From Malassezia japonica (lineage: Eukaryota; Basidiomycota; Malasseziomycetes; Malasseziales; Malasseziaceae), in NCBI RefSeq assembly GCF_029542785.1, contig NC_083372.1, positions 620,001 through 684,000 of the forward strand: a stretch of 64,000 nt of DNA, in the 5' to 3' direction. How positions within the stretch are numbered: the first letter of the stretch is position 1; the number at the start of each line of letters is the position of its first letter. Below the pieces are notes generated by a model, which saw nothing but the letters and a program-made list of their open reading frames with translations, made no database searches and had not been told where the DNA came from. Of this stretch, positions 1 through 11,400 are shown in pieces. The position numbers were made by a program, and so were the translations under genes.

Positions 1-1381
1 GACCAGCGAGCGTCACGGTGATACTTGAAGACTGACCGGCGGTCAGCAGGGCGATCGCAAAGAGGATCGCGGGCACCTTGCCGACCGTATCGCGGAGCAG
101 GTCAAACGCCTGGAAGAGGTCGCCGACCACCTCCATGTCGCCGTCCTGATTATGCCCGTAGTAAAAGGCGGCCGACGCGACGATTAGAATAGCACTGTTG
201 ATCGTGATCGCAAAGAGGACAAGGCAGATGGCAATGTCCCACGACGCGTGGTTCAGGTGCAGCTGGATGTGCCGAAGCGACGAGGCGGGCTGCGGCGGGA
301 GCGAGTCGTCCTGCACCACCTCGGGCACCTGGATATGCTTGGAAATCAGGCGGCGATAGAGGTTGCGTGCCGTGCGCCACAAGTTCGACGAGCGCACGCG
401 ATTCGCGCTCGGGATCGAGTTGGCCGAGGCCGTACGCGTGACGGTGCGTCTTTCGGGCTCATCTTCCTCGTTCTCATCGTCCGAGCCGACCGAGGAAGTG
501 ACCTCTTCGTAGCCGTGTAGGCGGTCGATCGTCGCAAAGTGCGAGCCGAGCACGAGCGAGTGCGGCATGATTGTCGCGCCAAGAATCGAGATCGAGACGT
601 ACAAGCTGTCGGCCTGGACGACCTTGGGCGAAGGCACGTAGCCGTAAAACACGTCGCCCCAGTCTGGGTCCACACGCACGATGAGCACGATGAAGCACGC
701 GAGCACAATCATGACAAGTACGCCAATTAGCATCTCAAAGATGCGCACACTCATGCTGGGACGGTACAGGACCAAGACAAGGAAGACATCTGCCGACGTC
801 ACCAGCACGCCGCCCCAGAGCGGCAGCTTGGGGAAAAGAAGATTCAACGCGATCGCACTTCCGATAAGCTCGGCCAGCTCGGTAGCGATAATGGCGCCTT
901 CATTAATAAGGTACAGAGGAATAAGCAGGCCCCAGTAGCGCGCACGCACTCCCGGTACATTCCAGTCCGGCGCCGGCGCCGAGTTGGGCGGCAGGCCAAG
1001 CACCAGACGGCGCGTCTGTACAGCGAGGTCCATGCCCGTCACCGTACCGAGACGGCAGCAAAGCACCTGCAGCAACACGGCAAAAAGACCTGACAGGAGC
1101 ACGGTAAAAAGCAGACTGTATCCGAATCGCGATCCAGCTTCCATATCCGTTGCCCAGTTGCCTGGGTCGCAGTACGCCACCGATGCGATTAGGCCAGGGC
1201 CAACGAACGACATATGGCGCATCAACGTCGTACTAATAGCCTCCCACCATGTTGGCTTTGCCTTGCCTTGGCCTACGAGCGGCATATCTTCGCCCCCGCC
1301 ACCGCTTTGTTCGGATCGTACGTGTTCGCCACTCGACTTAGCACCCTTTCGGTTGTGGGAAAGCGCCCCACCTTGTGCCAT
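1..1381 (-). CDS. NRAMP-family divalent metal transporter, 3' end cut by window edge
   Basis: Membrane transporter that imports manganese, iron or related divalent metals with protons. Reading the minus strand from the ATG at 1379-1381 gives about 460 residues before the window ends. A hydrophilic N-terminus of about 50 residues is followed by FVGPGLIASVAYCDPGNWATD; the DPGN (residues about 72-75) is the NRAMP TM1 metal-site motif. Several hydrophobic segments follow, then GATIMPHSLVLGS, matching the second signature (MPH) of TM6. An acidic loop and further membrane segments come after that. The open frame extends upstream of the ATG to about 1500 without another ATG, so a longer N-terminus using an upstream exon is possible. 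It diverges from the uL29m gene; the shared gap holds two CACGTG sites. The fungal homologues are SMF1/2/3; which one this matches cannot be decided here. Confidence 0.9.
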   Translation of the reverse strand, partial: MAQGGALSHNRKGAKSSGEHVRSEQSGGGGEDMPLVGQGKAKPTWWEAISTTLMRHMSFVGPGLIASVAYCDPGNWATDMEAGSRFGYSLLFTVLLSGLFAVLLQVLCCRLGTVTGMDLAVQTRRLVLGLPPNSAPAPDWNVPGVRARYWGLLIPLYLINEGAIIATELAELIGSAIALNLLFPKLPLWGGVLVTSADVFLVLVLYRPSMSVRIFEMLIGVLVMIVLACFIVLIVRVDPDWGDVFYGYVPSPKVVQADSLYVSISILGATIMPHSLVLGSHFATIDRLHGYEEVTSSVGSDDENEEDEPERRTVTRTASANSIPSANRVRSSNLWRTARNLYRRLISKHIQVPEVVQDDSLPPQPASSLRHIQLHLNHASWDIAICLVLFAITINSAILIVASAAFYYGHNQDGDMEVVGDLFQAFDLLRDTVGKVPAILFAIALLTAGQSSSITVTLAG

Positions 1382-1505
1382 AATCCAATAGGCTAGACCC
1401 TCGGTATTCAGCACGATGAATCGCAGGGGGCTTGCAGCGCCGCGGCGCCAGATCGGGGTCTTGTCGCCCGAGAGCTTCCGACTCGCTTGTTCGACCCTCT
1501 AAACC

Positions 1506-1521
1506 CACGTGGCCCCACGTG
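1506..1521. promoter_or_regulatory. Two CACGTG palindromes in a divergent promoter
   Basis: CACGTG occurs at 1506-1511 and 1516-1521 between the divergent starts of the NRAMP gene (1381) and the uL29m gene (1553). It fits an E-box of the kind bound by Cbf1-type bHLH factors. The binding factor is an inference. Confidence 0.45.
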
Positions 1522-1552
1522 TCTTCACGAGCGAAGAAGACCGTCGTCCACG

Positions 1553-2219
1553 ATGCTCGTCGGAGCGGCCTTCTCTATGCGCACGTCAAGCGGCACGCTG
1601 CGCACAATGTGCACAAGTGCGATGCGCGCACAGGCGCCACGCCCTCCCACGCTGATCCCCAGCGCCCACGTGCTGGCTGGTACCCCGACGCCGAAGGATC
1701 CCATTGAAGTCGCGCGTATATACCCTGACCACCCTCTGATGCGCTTCTTCCAGCGTGTGCCTCTGGAAGTTCCGCGTGCAGGCACGCAAGGCAAGCACGC
1801 TGACGAGCGCGATACGCTGCATGTACCCCAGGCAGTGACCGAGGCAGACCTCTCGAAGGAGTTCTCCTCGCGCTCGTGGCTCGCGCCGGAGCTACGCCGG
1901 AAAAGCAGCGCGGACCTGCACAACCTCTGGTACGTGCTCTCGATTGAGCGCAACCGCCTCGCGACGAGCTGGGAGGAAATCAAGCGCCACAATGCCGAGG
2001 GCGCTGCGCGCATGCTCGGCGAAAGCCTGTCACACCGCCACCACAGGGTACGTATCACGGCTAACAGCGCAGGTTCGCAAGTCTATGGCTCGCATCAAGT
2101 TTGTGTTGAACGAGCGGCGCCTCGCGCTTATCGAGGCGCAGCAGCAGGCGCGCCTCGACGGCGAGACTCAGCCGGAAGAGGACGACGGCGAACTCTTTGA
2201 GACACGGCCCACCGCCTAA
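1553..2219 (+). CDS. MRPL4: Mitochondrial large ribosomal subunit protein uL29m (MRP-L47 family)
   Basis: Structural protein of the mitochondrial 54S ribosomal subunit. Two exons, 1553-2047 and 2073-2219, give 213 residues. The intron (2048-2072) is 25 nt with CTAAC just before the acceptor; removing it joins R to VRKSMARIKFVLNERR and keeps the frame. The N-terminus is rich in Arg/Ser/Thr and lacks acidic residues, as in a mitochondrial presequence. The core RSWLAPELRRKSSADLHNLW followed by YVLSIERNRLATSWEE is the MRP-L47/uL29m signature. The C-terminus is acidic. A second in-frame ATG at 1577 is an alternative start. Confidence 0.88.
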
Positions 2220-2488
2220 AAAGCTTCCATAGCCATCATCACAGAGGCAGCAGCCTCCTACCGTTCCTCGCTCCTGCCCTGATCAGGGTTGGCTCGGTTT
2301 GCGCGGCTTCCCTGACCCACGTCACCTGACCTACCAAAATCGGCCCCGCACGCGCCAGGGTTCAGGTGCGTGCGAGCGCAACGACGAACGCCACCCCTCT
2401 ACCCGCGGGACATTGTATCGACTTTGGGTGTAGAGTGCTAGTCTACTGCGACATACAAGGCACGTAACGTACGTCACCTCTAGCCACC

Positions 2489-5400
2489 ATGTTGGAGGGC
2501 GTGCTGGCTACGGTCTTGAATACCTTTTTGTCCGCCTATGTGGACAATCTGAATACCAGCCAACTCAATGTCGGGATCTGGAGCGGTGATGTAAAGCTCA
2601 AGAATCTTCGACTGAAGCGCACAGCGCTGGACAAATTCCGCCTCCCGGTCGACGTGAAGGAGGGCTACTTGGGCCAGCTCACGCTGTATATCCCATGGTC
2701 CAATCTCAAAGGAAAGCCGGTACGCGTCCTTGTCGAGAACGTGTCGCTGCTCGCTGCGCCGCGCGTGACGAGTGTTGAGGTCGATGAGGAGGAGGAAGAG
2801 GAGCGCGCGCAAGCCCTGAAGCAGGCCAAGCTTCAGGAGGCCGAGTTACTCGCCCAGGGCCTGCCCAACAAAGGCGACGACAAGCAGGCCGAGTCGTTCA
2901 TTTCTTCGCTCGTTACCAAGATCGTGGACAACGTGCAGATTACAGTGCGCAATATCCATGTGCGCTACGAGGACTCGATCTCGAATCCCCAGTTCCCTTT
3001 CTCGATCGGTCTCACGCTTGCCGAACTCTCGGCGGTGTCCACCGACGAGAACTGGGAGCCGACCTTTGTGACGAACAGCGCTTTTGGGATTCATAAGCTC
3101 GCACGGCTCGACTCGCTGTCGATGTACTGGAACACGGATACGCAGTTCCTCTCGACGAGCAATCCAGAGGAGCTGCAGGAGAAGCTCAATGCTCTGATTC
3201 CGACCAAGGACCAGGTGCCGGAGCACCAGTACATCCTCGAGCCAGTGTCGGGTGCAGGCAAGCTCATCATGCGCCGCAATGCGACCAAGGATCAGCCTGC
3301 GATGGACGCCCAGCTCGCGTTCGACCAGATCGGTTTCACGCTCGACGACGAACAGTACAGGGATGGCCTATGCGTCGTGGACCTCTTTCATTTCTACACG
3401 CGCCAGGCGCAGTACCGCAGTTTCCGCCCAACGGCTGCCGAGATTGAGAAGAACAAGCCCCAGGCGCTATTCAAGTTTGCCGCGCGCGCGATTGCCAACG
3501 AGGTGCATCAGAAGCGCCGCGTATGGACATGGGACTACTTCAAGGAGCGTCGCGACGCTCGCCAAGAGTATATCAAGCTGTTCAAGGAAGTCGAGGAGCG
3601 AAAGGCGGCTGCCAAGTCCAACCAAGCGCCGTCCGAGGCATCAAATGCGCTCAAGCTCCTCGAGAACAAACTCGAGTACCGCGACATCCGCCTTTACCGC
3701 TCCATTGCGCGCCGCGAGATGCGCAAGGAACGCGCGCAGAAGGAGGCGGAAAAAGCGCCCGCCAAGGACCAGCTCGCCGAATCAGGCGAGGCACAGGCGC
3801 AGCCGGCGCCGTCGCGCGGCTGGTTCGGCTGGATTTGGGGCTCCAGCGGCGAAAATACAAACAAGGAAGCGGACCAAGGCACGACGCTCAACACCGAGCA
3901 GCGGAAAGAGCTGTACGATGCTATTGAATGGGACGAGACGACGGGTACCTCGCTCTTGATGCAGCTCGACGATCTGCCGCCGGAAGCTGTGAAAATGCAC
4001 GTCACTGCGAAGCTGAATCGCGGCTTTCTCCAGCTGCGTGACCACACGACAAAGCACAACATCTTGTCGCTCATCTTTGACACGCTCCAGGGCGAGGTAA
4101 ACCAGCGGGCGAACAACTTTGACGTCTCGGCCTCGCTCGGAGCACTCTGCGTCATGGACGGCACTTCGGCGCACTCCAAGTACCCCCAGATCGTGCATGT
4201 CAAGGGCGAGGACGAAGGCGAGCTCAGCTCGACGGAGCTCACAGACCAGATGCAAAAGGAGAGCGATCCCTCGAATCCCTTCTTTTTCATTCAGTTTGAG
4301 CACAACCCGCTCGACGGCCGTGCGGACAATGCACTGAAACTCACGATGCGCTCGATGGAGATCATCTATCACCGCTCGTACGTTGAGTCAGTGATGCGCT
4401 TCTTCAAGCCGCCCGACAGCGAGCTCGAGCTGATTGGCGCGCTGCTCGACGTGGCGAGCGAGACGCTCGAAGGGATTCGGAAGGAGACGCGTATCGGTCT
4501 GGAGAATGCCCTCGAGAACCACAAGACGGTCGACGTCTCGCTGGATGTCCAGGCGCCGATCATTGTCTTGCCGGAAGACGTCACGACGCGCGACTCGCAG
4601 CATGTCGTCTTGGATGCCGGCCACGTTGCTGTCCGTTCGCTCCTGGCCGATCCGCAGGCTCTGAATGCGATCCGTGCCAAGCACAGCCGGCAGTACACCG
4701 ACGAGGACTATCGTCAGCTCGAGGATATGATGTACGACCGGTACTTTATCAAGCTTGAGTCGGCGCAGCTCGTCCTGGGCGGCGACTACGACGCGAGTAT
4801 GAAGAGCATCCAGGGCGAAAAGCACACCGATCTGCACCTTTTGGAGCGCATCAACCTCTCCTTTACGCTGCACAGCTCTATTCTGCCCCGCGCGCCGAAC
4901 CTGACCAAGTGCAAGCTCACAGGTAACCTCCCGAACCTCAACATCCACTTCTCGGACCGCAAGTATCAGACGCTCATGCGGGTGATCGATGTCAGCATTC
5001 CGCACTTCGACGATGCAGGCACGAAGACAACCGCCGCACCGGCACCCCACAGTGATAACACGCCGTTTGACCTTGTGCAAGCGCGCCGTGAGCGCTTTGC
5101 CAAGCAGCTGCGTGGCGAAGAAGATGCGGCAGTCCTTGACGAGTACGGCAGCAGCGAGAGTGATACAAGCTCAGTGAGCGGAGACGTCGGCGATCAGTTC
5201 CACGAGTCGGAGGTGCGGTCGCCCGACAAGCTCGGCGCGCAGCAAAAGACATTCGAGTTCGCGCTGATTGTCGACAAGGTGCAAGGCACGATCAGCAAAT
5301 CGTCGCTCGATCCCGCGCAGCCCGACCAGCTCTTGGTAGAGGCCGTCTTCCAGCACTTCCGCCTCGGCGTGTCGGTGCTGCCGTACCAGCTTCAGGTGGA

Positions 5401-8400
5401 TGTCAACCTCGGGTCGCTAGATCTTGTCGACAAGATCGTGAAGCAGGCGCCCATGTTCCAACACATGATCACGTCGCGCTCTCTTGAGTCGATTACCGGC
5501 AAAGGGCCCGCGACCGAGGGTGTCGATGCACACGATCTCGTCTCGGTACGCTACGTGCAGGTTTCGAAAGAGTCGCCCGACTACCTCGAGGAGTACGACG
5601 GTATTGACCAGTCGATCCTCGTCGATCTCTCGACCATCAACCTCATGCTCACGCGCGTCACAGTGCTTGCCGTGTACGACTGGATCATGCTTACCTTTGT
5701 GCCGAAAAACAAGGAAGAGTCGCCCGAGAGCAAGGCGGTCGTCACGCACGAGCCCGAGGCTAAGACCGAGGATGCACAGCACAAGCTGCGCATCAAAGTC
5801 AAGCTGTCATCTATTCAGCTGCGCCTGAACGACGACGGCTCGCTGCTCAGCACGCTGACACTGTCGACGGCGGATATTGCGATCCTCCTCCGCCAAAACT
5901 CGATGCGTGTCGCGACGCGCCTCGGCTCCCTCTCGCTCAAGGACGAGCAGGAGCGTGTGCGTGCGAGCCCCGAGTTTGCGAATCTGTTATCGATCGAGGG
6001 CGAGGAGCTCGCCGACTTTGCGCTCGAAACGTTTGACGAGAATGACCCCAAGTACCCCGGCTACGACACCTCGCTCTGGCTGCGCTGTGGCGCGGTCAAG
6101 GTCGTGTTTGTGAGCGAAGCGGTGCGTGATCTGCTGTCCTTCTTTAGCCGGTTTGCACAGATGAAGGCCGTCTACGATGCCGCATCGTCTGCCGCATCGG
6201 CACAGGCGTCGCAGCTGCAGGCGTCGCAGAGCAAGGTCAAGTACGACATGCTCGTCAAGAGTCCGATCGTCCTGCTGCCGATGGACGTCGGCAAGCTTGA
6301 TATGCTAACGGCGCATCTCGGTGAGCTGTACGTGCACAACGCATTTTCGAAGGTCGACCGTCGCCTGCAGATGTCGCTCGAGGCAGGCCTGCGCGAAATC
6401 CGCCTCGACTCACGCATCGTCACCGAAGGGAAGAGCAACGACTTGCGCATGCTTGACGATGTCCACATCGATGTGAACGTCACGCAGTCCGACCCGCTCC
6501 CCGCGGGCAAGAGCGAGGAGAAAGCAGACACGGCCAAGTCTAGTGCACACAAGGACGTGCCCAAGTCCAGTTCGCCCAAGGCCAAGTCGAGTGATGCGAA
6601 GGACTCTTCCGAGCCACCTGCACTGCACAAGGACTCGGACGCAGACTCCTCGTCCGACGAAGAAGAGCTGCCGGAGCCGACGTCGGAGACGGACCGCTCG
6701 CTGCGCCACCTGCAGTTCGCCGCGTCAATGTCCGACATCAACTTGACGCTGACGCAGCCGCAGTACGCGCTGGCGTTTGGTCTGCTGCGCGCGGCGCCGG
6801 GTGCCTTTAACCTCCCCAGCGACGAGCAGGAGCTGCCGGAAGGCGCTGCGCCGCTCATGCTGACTGGCCCCGAGGAGAAGGCCACTGCCGCCCAGGTCCA
6901 AGCGGCGGCGCAGCCTACGCCTGCGCCCGGCGTGCCGACGCTGGTACACGGCCACTTTTCCGTGCACAATGTCAACTTGGACCTCTTTGACGAGACGGCG
7001 ACGACCACCGAGTCGCTCGAGAAGAGCAAGCTTTTCCGCTTCACGCTGAGCGAGACGTTGCTCAAGATGCACCAGCACCCCACGACCGGCCTGGAGGCCG
7101 AACTGAGTCTACAGACGTTCTCTGCGACCGATACGCGCCCCAGCCGTGAGACGCACTTCCGCGAGGTCATCCCTGCGATCTCGCACGACGGCAAGCAGTT
7201 CATCCTGAACTACACCGTGTCGCCGAACAACGATGCCCTGGCGATCGTGACGCTCGACAGCCCCAAGTTCATCTTTTCGCTGAGCCCTCTCTTTGCCTTG
7301 ATCCAGTTTGTGACGAGTGGCATGGAGAGCGAGTCGAGCGGCGACGGCGACAGCGGCAAGAGTGCCACGGTTGCGCCGTCTGGAATGACACGTCGCAGCT
7401 CGCGCGCACCGTCGCCGCCTGCGGCTGAAGAGGCGCCGAGCAGCTCGTTGGCATTCCGTGTGAACATTGTCGAGCCTCGCATCATCCTGCTCTCGTCGCC
7501 AGAGCGTGCTGACTCGGAGGCGATTGTGCTGCTGGTGCGCCAGGTTGTCATCTCGAAGCAGACCGTGCTCGTCCTTTCCGTGACGCAGCTTGGCATCTTT
7601 GTCTGGCGCATGAATGCGCCGAAAGACCGTCAGCGTCTGCTGAACAATGTCGACGTGTCGCTCTCGATGGACTCGCGCATCACTGCTTCGGGCCCCATTA
7701 CGAGCATCGAGGTCGAGGTCGAGCCGCTGCTTGTGCGCCTCACGCGCTCGGATATTATGCTGATCTCGAGCGTGGCCTCGAACGCGATTGCACTCTCGGC
7801 ACAGTCGAACGATGAGTCGGCGCCCAAGACGGTGCAAACCGCGGGCGCTACGCACGCCTCGACAATCACGCAAGACGTATCGACGGAGCCTGCCTCGGAC
7901 GAGCCGGAAGCGGAGGTTGAGACGGATGCGAATGCGCAGCTGCTTGCGACGCGTGAAGAACTCGTCGTGCACATTGCCGGCGTGCAAGTCATGCTGATCA
8001 GCGAAGCGCACATGCTCCCGATCCTTGACCTGCGTCTGAACGCGTGTGACGTCAACATTATCGATTGGTCGGCCGATCTGCGCGTTCACTCGACGTGGAA
8101 CCTGTGGCTGAACAACTTCAATCTTTCGTCGTCGTACTGGGAGCCACTGCTCGAGCCATGGGTGCTGGATATCCGCTACGAGAAGCACACGGCGCCCCCC
8201 AGCTCGACCTTTACGCTCTCGTCGGAGCGCCGCCTAGAGGTGAATGTTGCTGCAACGATGGTCGAAACGACCAACAACATGCTGCAGCTCCTCGACAAGG
8301 ACAACAACCTCCGCGAGGACGTGCGGCACATGGCGCCTTTCCGCATCCGCAACCGCACCGGCTACAAGCTGAGCGTCTGGTCGGAGCAGGACGCCTCTGC

Positions 8401-11400
8401 GCCGGCCACCCGTGCCGGTGCGCATCGCATCGACGACGGCCGCGAAATTCCGTGGGTCTTCGGCGACTGGAAGTCGCTGCGTGAAAACCCGCTGGAAGTG
8501 TCGTACAACCGCCTCGGCGTGCACATTGATGACATGCCCTGGGAGCGCGTGCGCCATGTAAACGTCGACCGTGAAGGCGAGTTTATCATGACGCTGCGTC
8601 CCAAGCTGAACAAGGTGAGCCACCGCCTGCTGTGCGACGTGACGCTGGAGAACAACGTCAAGATCATCACCTTCCGCTCGACCTTCCGCGTGGACAATCG
8701 CGCGCTGATCCCCATCGAAATCGGTGTCGTGAACGAGGATGGCGAGGTGGGCGAGACGATTCTCCGCATTGCGCCCGGCACGGACAATGCGCTGCCGATC
8801 TGCGAGGCGTACTACTCCAAGGTGCGCATCCGCCCAGACCCCGGCTTTGGCTACAACTGGTCGACGCACGCGATCGGTTGGCAGGAGCTCATGTACTCCT
8901 CGACGCACAAGTTCGAGTGCCCGGCGATGACCAAGGGCGAGGCGCCCTTCCTCTTCCAAGGCTTTGCGATTCGCGACTTGAAGAGTGCGTCGCAGCGCAA
9001 CTACCCCAAGTTGACGCTCGCGCTGCGTGCCCCGGTCGAAGTCGAGAATCTGCTGCCGTTCGACGTGCAGTACCGCCTCTTTGACAAGAACCTCAACCAC
9101 AACTGGTCGAGCTTCTTGCGCAAGGGTGGCGTGTCGCCCGTGCATGTCGTCCAGCTCGAGCATCTCTTGTTGCTGAGCATCGAGCTTGAAAACTCGCCGT
9201 ACTCCCCCAGCGAGTTTGCAATCATTGCGTCGGACAACCCCGACGACTTCCAGGTGGAGCATGTCTTGTCGCTGGCGGACAAGTCGAACCTCAAACTCGA
9301 CTTGCGGCTGCACTACCACACCTTCCCCGAGTCGGGTGGTGCATTCAAGGTGCAGATCTACGCGCCGTACATCTTCCTCAACCAGAGTCAGCTGCCGGTG
9401 GCGATCAAGGCACGCCCTTGGGCGGGCCACACCCGTCAGATCGCCGGTCAGGAGGTCGGCAAAGGCGACGAGCCGACGGGCCCTGCCGTCTGCAAGCCCT
9501 TCCTCCTGTCGCGCTTCCAAGAGCGCCGCAACCGCTTCGTGGTGCGCGTTGGCGACTCGGTGTGGTCGAAGCCGCTGTCGTTTGACGTGATCGGTTCGGA
9601 AGTCGAAGTGACCATCCAGTCGTCCAACGGCGACCGCGAAGCGCACTTTGGTCTCAATGTCGAGGACGGTCTGGGCAAGTTCAAGCTGTCCAAGGTGATC
9701 AAGCTCACGCCGCGTTACATGGTGCACAACTATCTCTCTGAGCCCATCCAGCTCGCCGAGTCGGTCGGTGGCGAGCACTTTGAGGTCGCGCCCGGCAAGC
9801 TGCTGCCCCTTCACTGGCTGCATGTGAACTCGACCAAGCATGCCAAGTTCAAGTACGCCGACAAGGAGGCCGCGTGGACCGCGCCGTTCAGCATCGACAA
9901 CATTGGCAATGTCTTTTTGCGTGCTGCGCGTCCCGGTTCGCCACAGCACCTGATCCTTGTGGAAGTGCAGATGAACGGACCGGTGATCTTTATCCAGGTG
10001 CGTCTCGCTACCGGCCCGTGGCCATTCCTGCTGCGCAACGAAACCGAACACACGGTGACGTTTATGCAGAGCTCGGTGGCCGGCGACAATGCGCGCTCGC
10101 GCCGCGCGGTCGAGCGCGACGAAGGCCCCGATGCCTCGCTGAAGCGCTACGTGCTCAAGCCGCGCAGCAAGATGAAGTACGCCTGGGACTACCCTGCGGA
10201 CCCCGACAAGTACATACGCCTTGTGATCAACGGCCGCGAGCGTGTGATCAACATCCTCGAGATCGGTTCGCTGCTTCCCTTCCGCTTCCCCAGTGCCGAA
10301 GGCAGCAGCACGAGCGTTGTCTCGCTCGATGTGCGTGCGGATGGCGAGGCGCAAACGCTCGTCATCTCCGACTATTCCGAGTCGCAGAGCAACTTTAAGC
10401 TCACGCAGAATGCCGCGCGCAACGACAACCGTGACGCTGGCTTTGAGGCGGTGGATGTTGACACGACCATTGTCTTTGCATTCAAGATCCAGCTTGCTGG
10501 TGTTGGTGTGTCGCTCATCTCGAGCAAGGTGGTGGAGATTGCGTACTGTACCTTCCGTGGCCTTGAGCTGACCTACTCTGAGTCGCAAGTGACCACAGCA
10601 GTGAATGTGATCTGCAAGTGGATCCAGATCGACAACCAGATGTACGGCAGCATCTTCCCGATTGTGCTCTACCCCACGGTCGTGCCCAAGGATGGCAAAG
10701 AGCTCGACGTGCACCCCACGCTGCAAGCCAGTGTGATCCGTCTGAAAGACGAGACGCACGGTGTGCAGCACATCAAGTACGCCTCGGTCCTCCTTCAGGA
10801 GCTTACGACGGAGCTCGACGAAAACTTCCTGTTTGCCGTGTACGACTTTGTGCGTTTCAGCAGCTCTATTTCTGCGCGCAGCTCGGACGAGACCGAGTAC
10901 ATCGAGCACGCCGACGACATCCCCGAGCCGACAGACGCGGTGGTGCGCCAGGACGAGATCTACATTGAGATTTTGCATTTGCAGCCCATCGCGTTGAACT
11001 TGTCGTTTATGGCCACGGACCGTGTGGACGTGGACGACACGGAGAGTTCGCGTACGCTCTTCCTCTTCATCTTCAATGCGTTGACGATGGCGCTTGGCAA
11101 TGTGAACGAGGCGCCTGTGCGCCTCAATGCGCTCGTCATTGAAAACGTGCGTGTTTCCATGTCGGTGCTGCAGCAGCGCGTTGCGTACCACTACGGCCAA
11201 GAGTTCCTCTTCCAAGTGCACCGTATCCTTGGCTCTGCCGACTTCCTCGGCAACCCTGTCGGTCTCTTTAACAATGTGAGCTCCGGCGTGGCGGACATCT
11301 TCTACGAGCCCTACTATGGTCTTGTGATGCACGGCAACCGCGAGTTGGGCTTCGGCATTGCGCGTGGTGCGAGTAATTTTGTGAAGAAGACCGTCTTTGG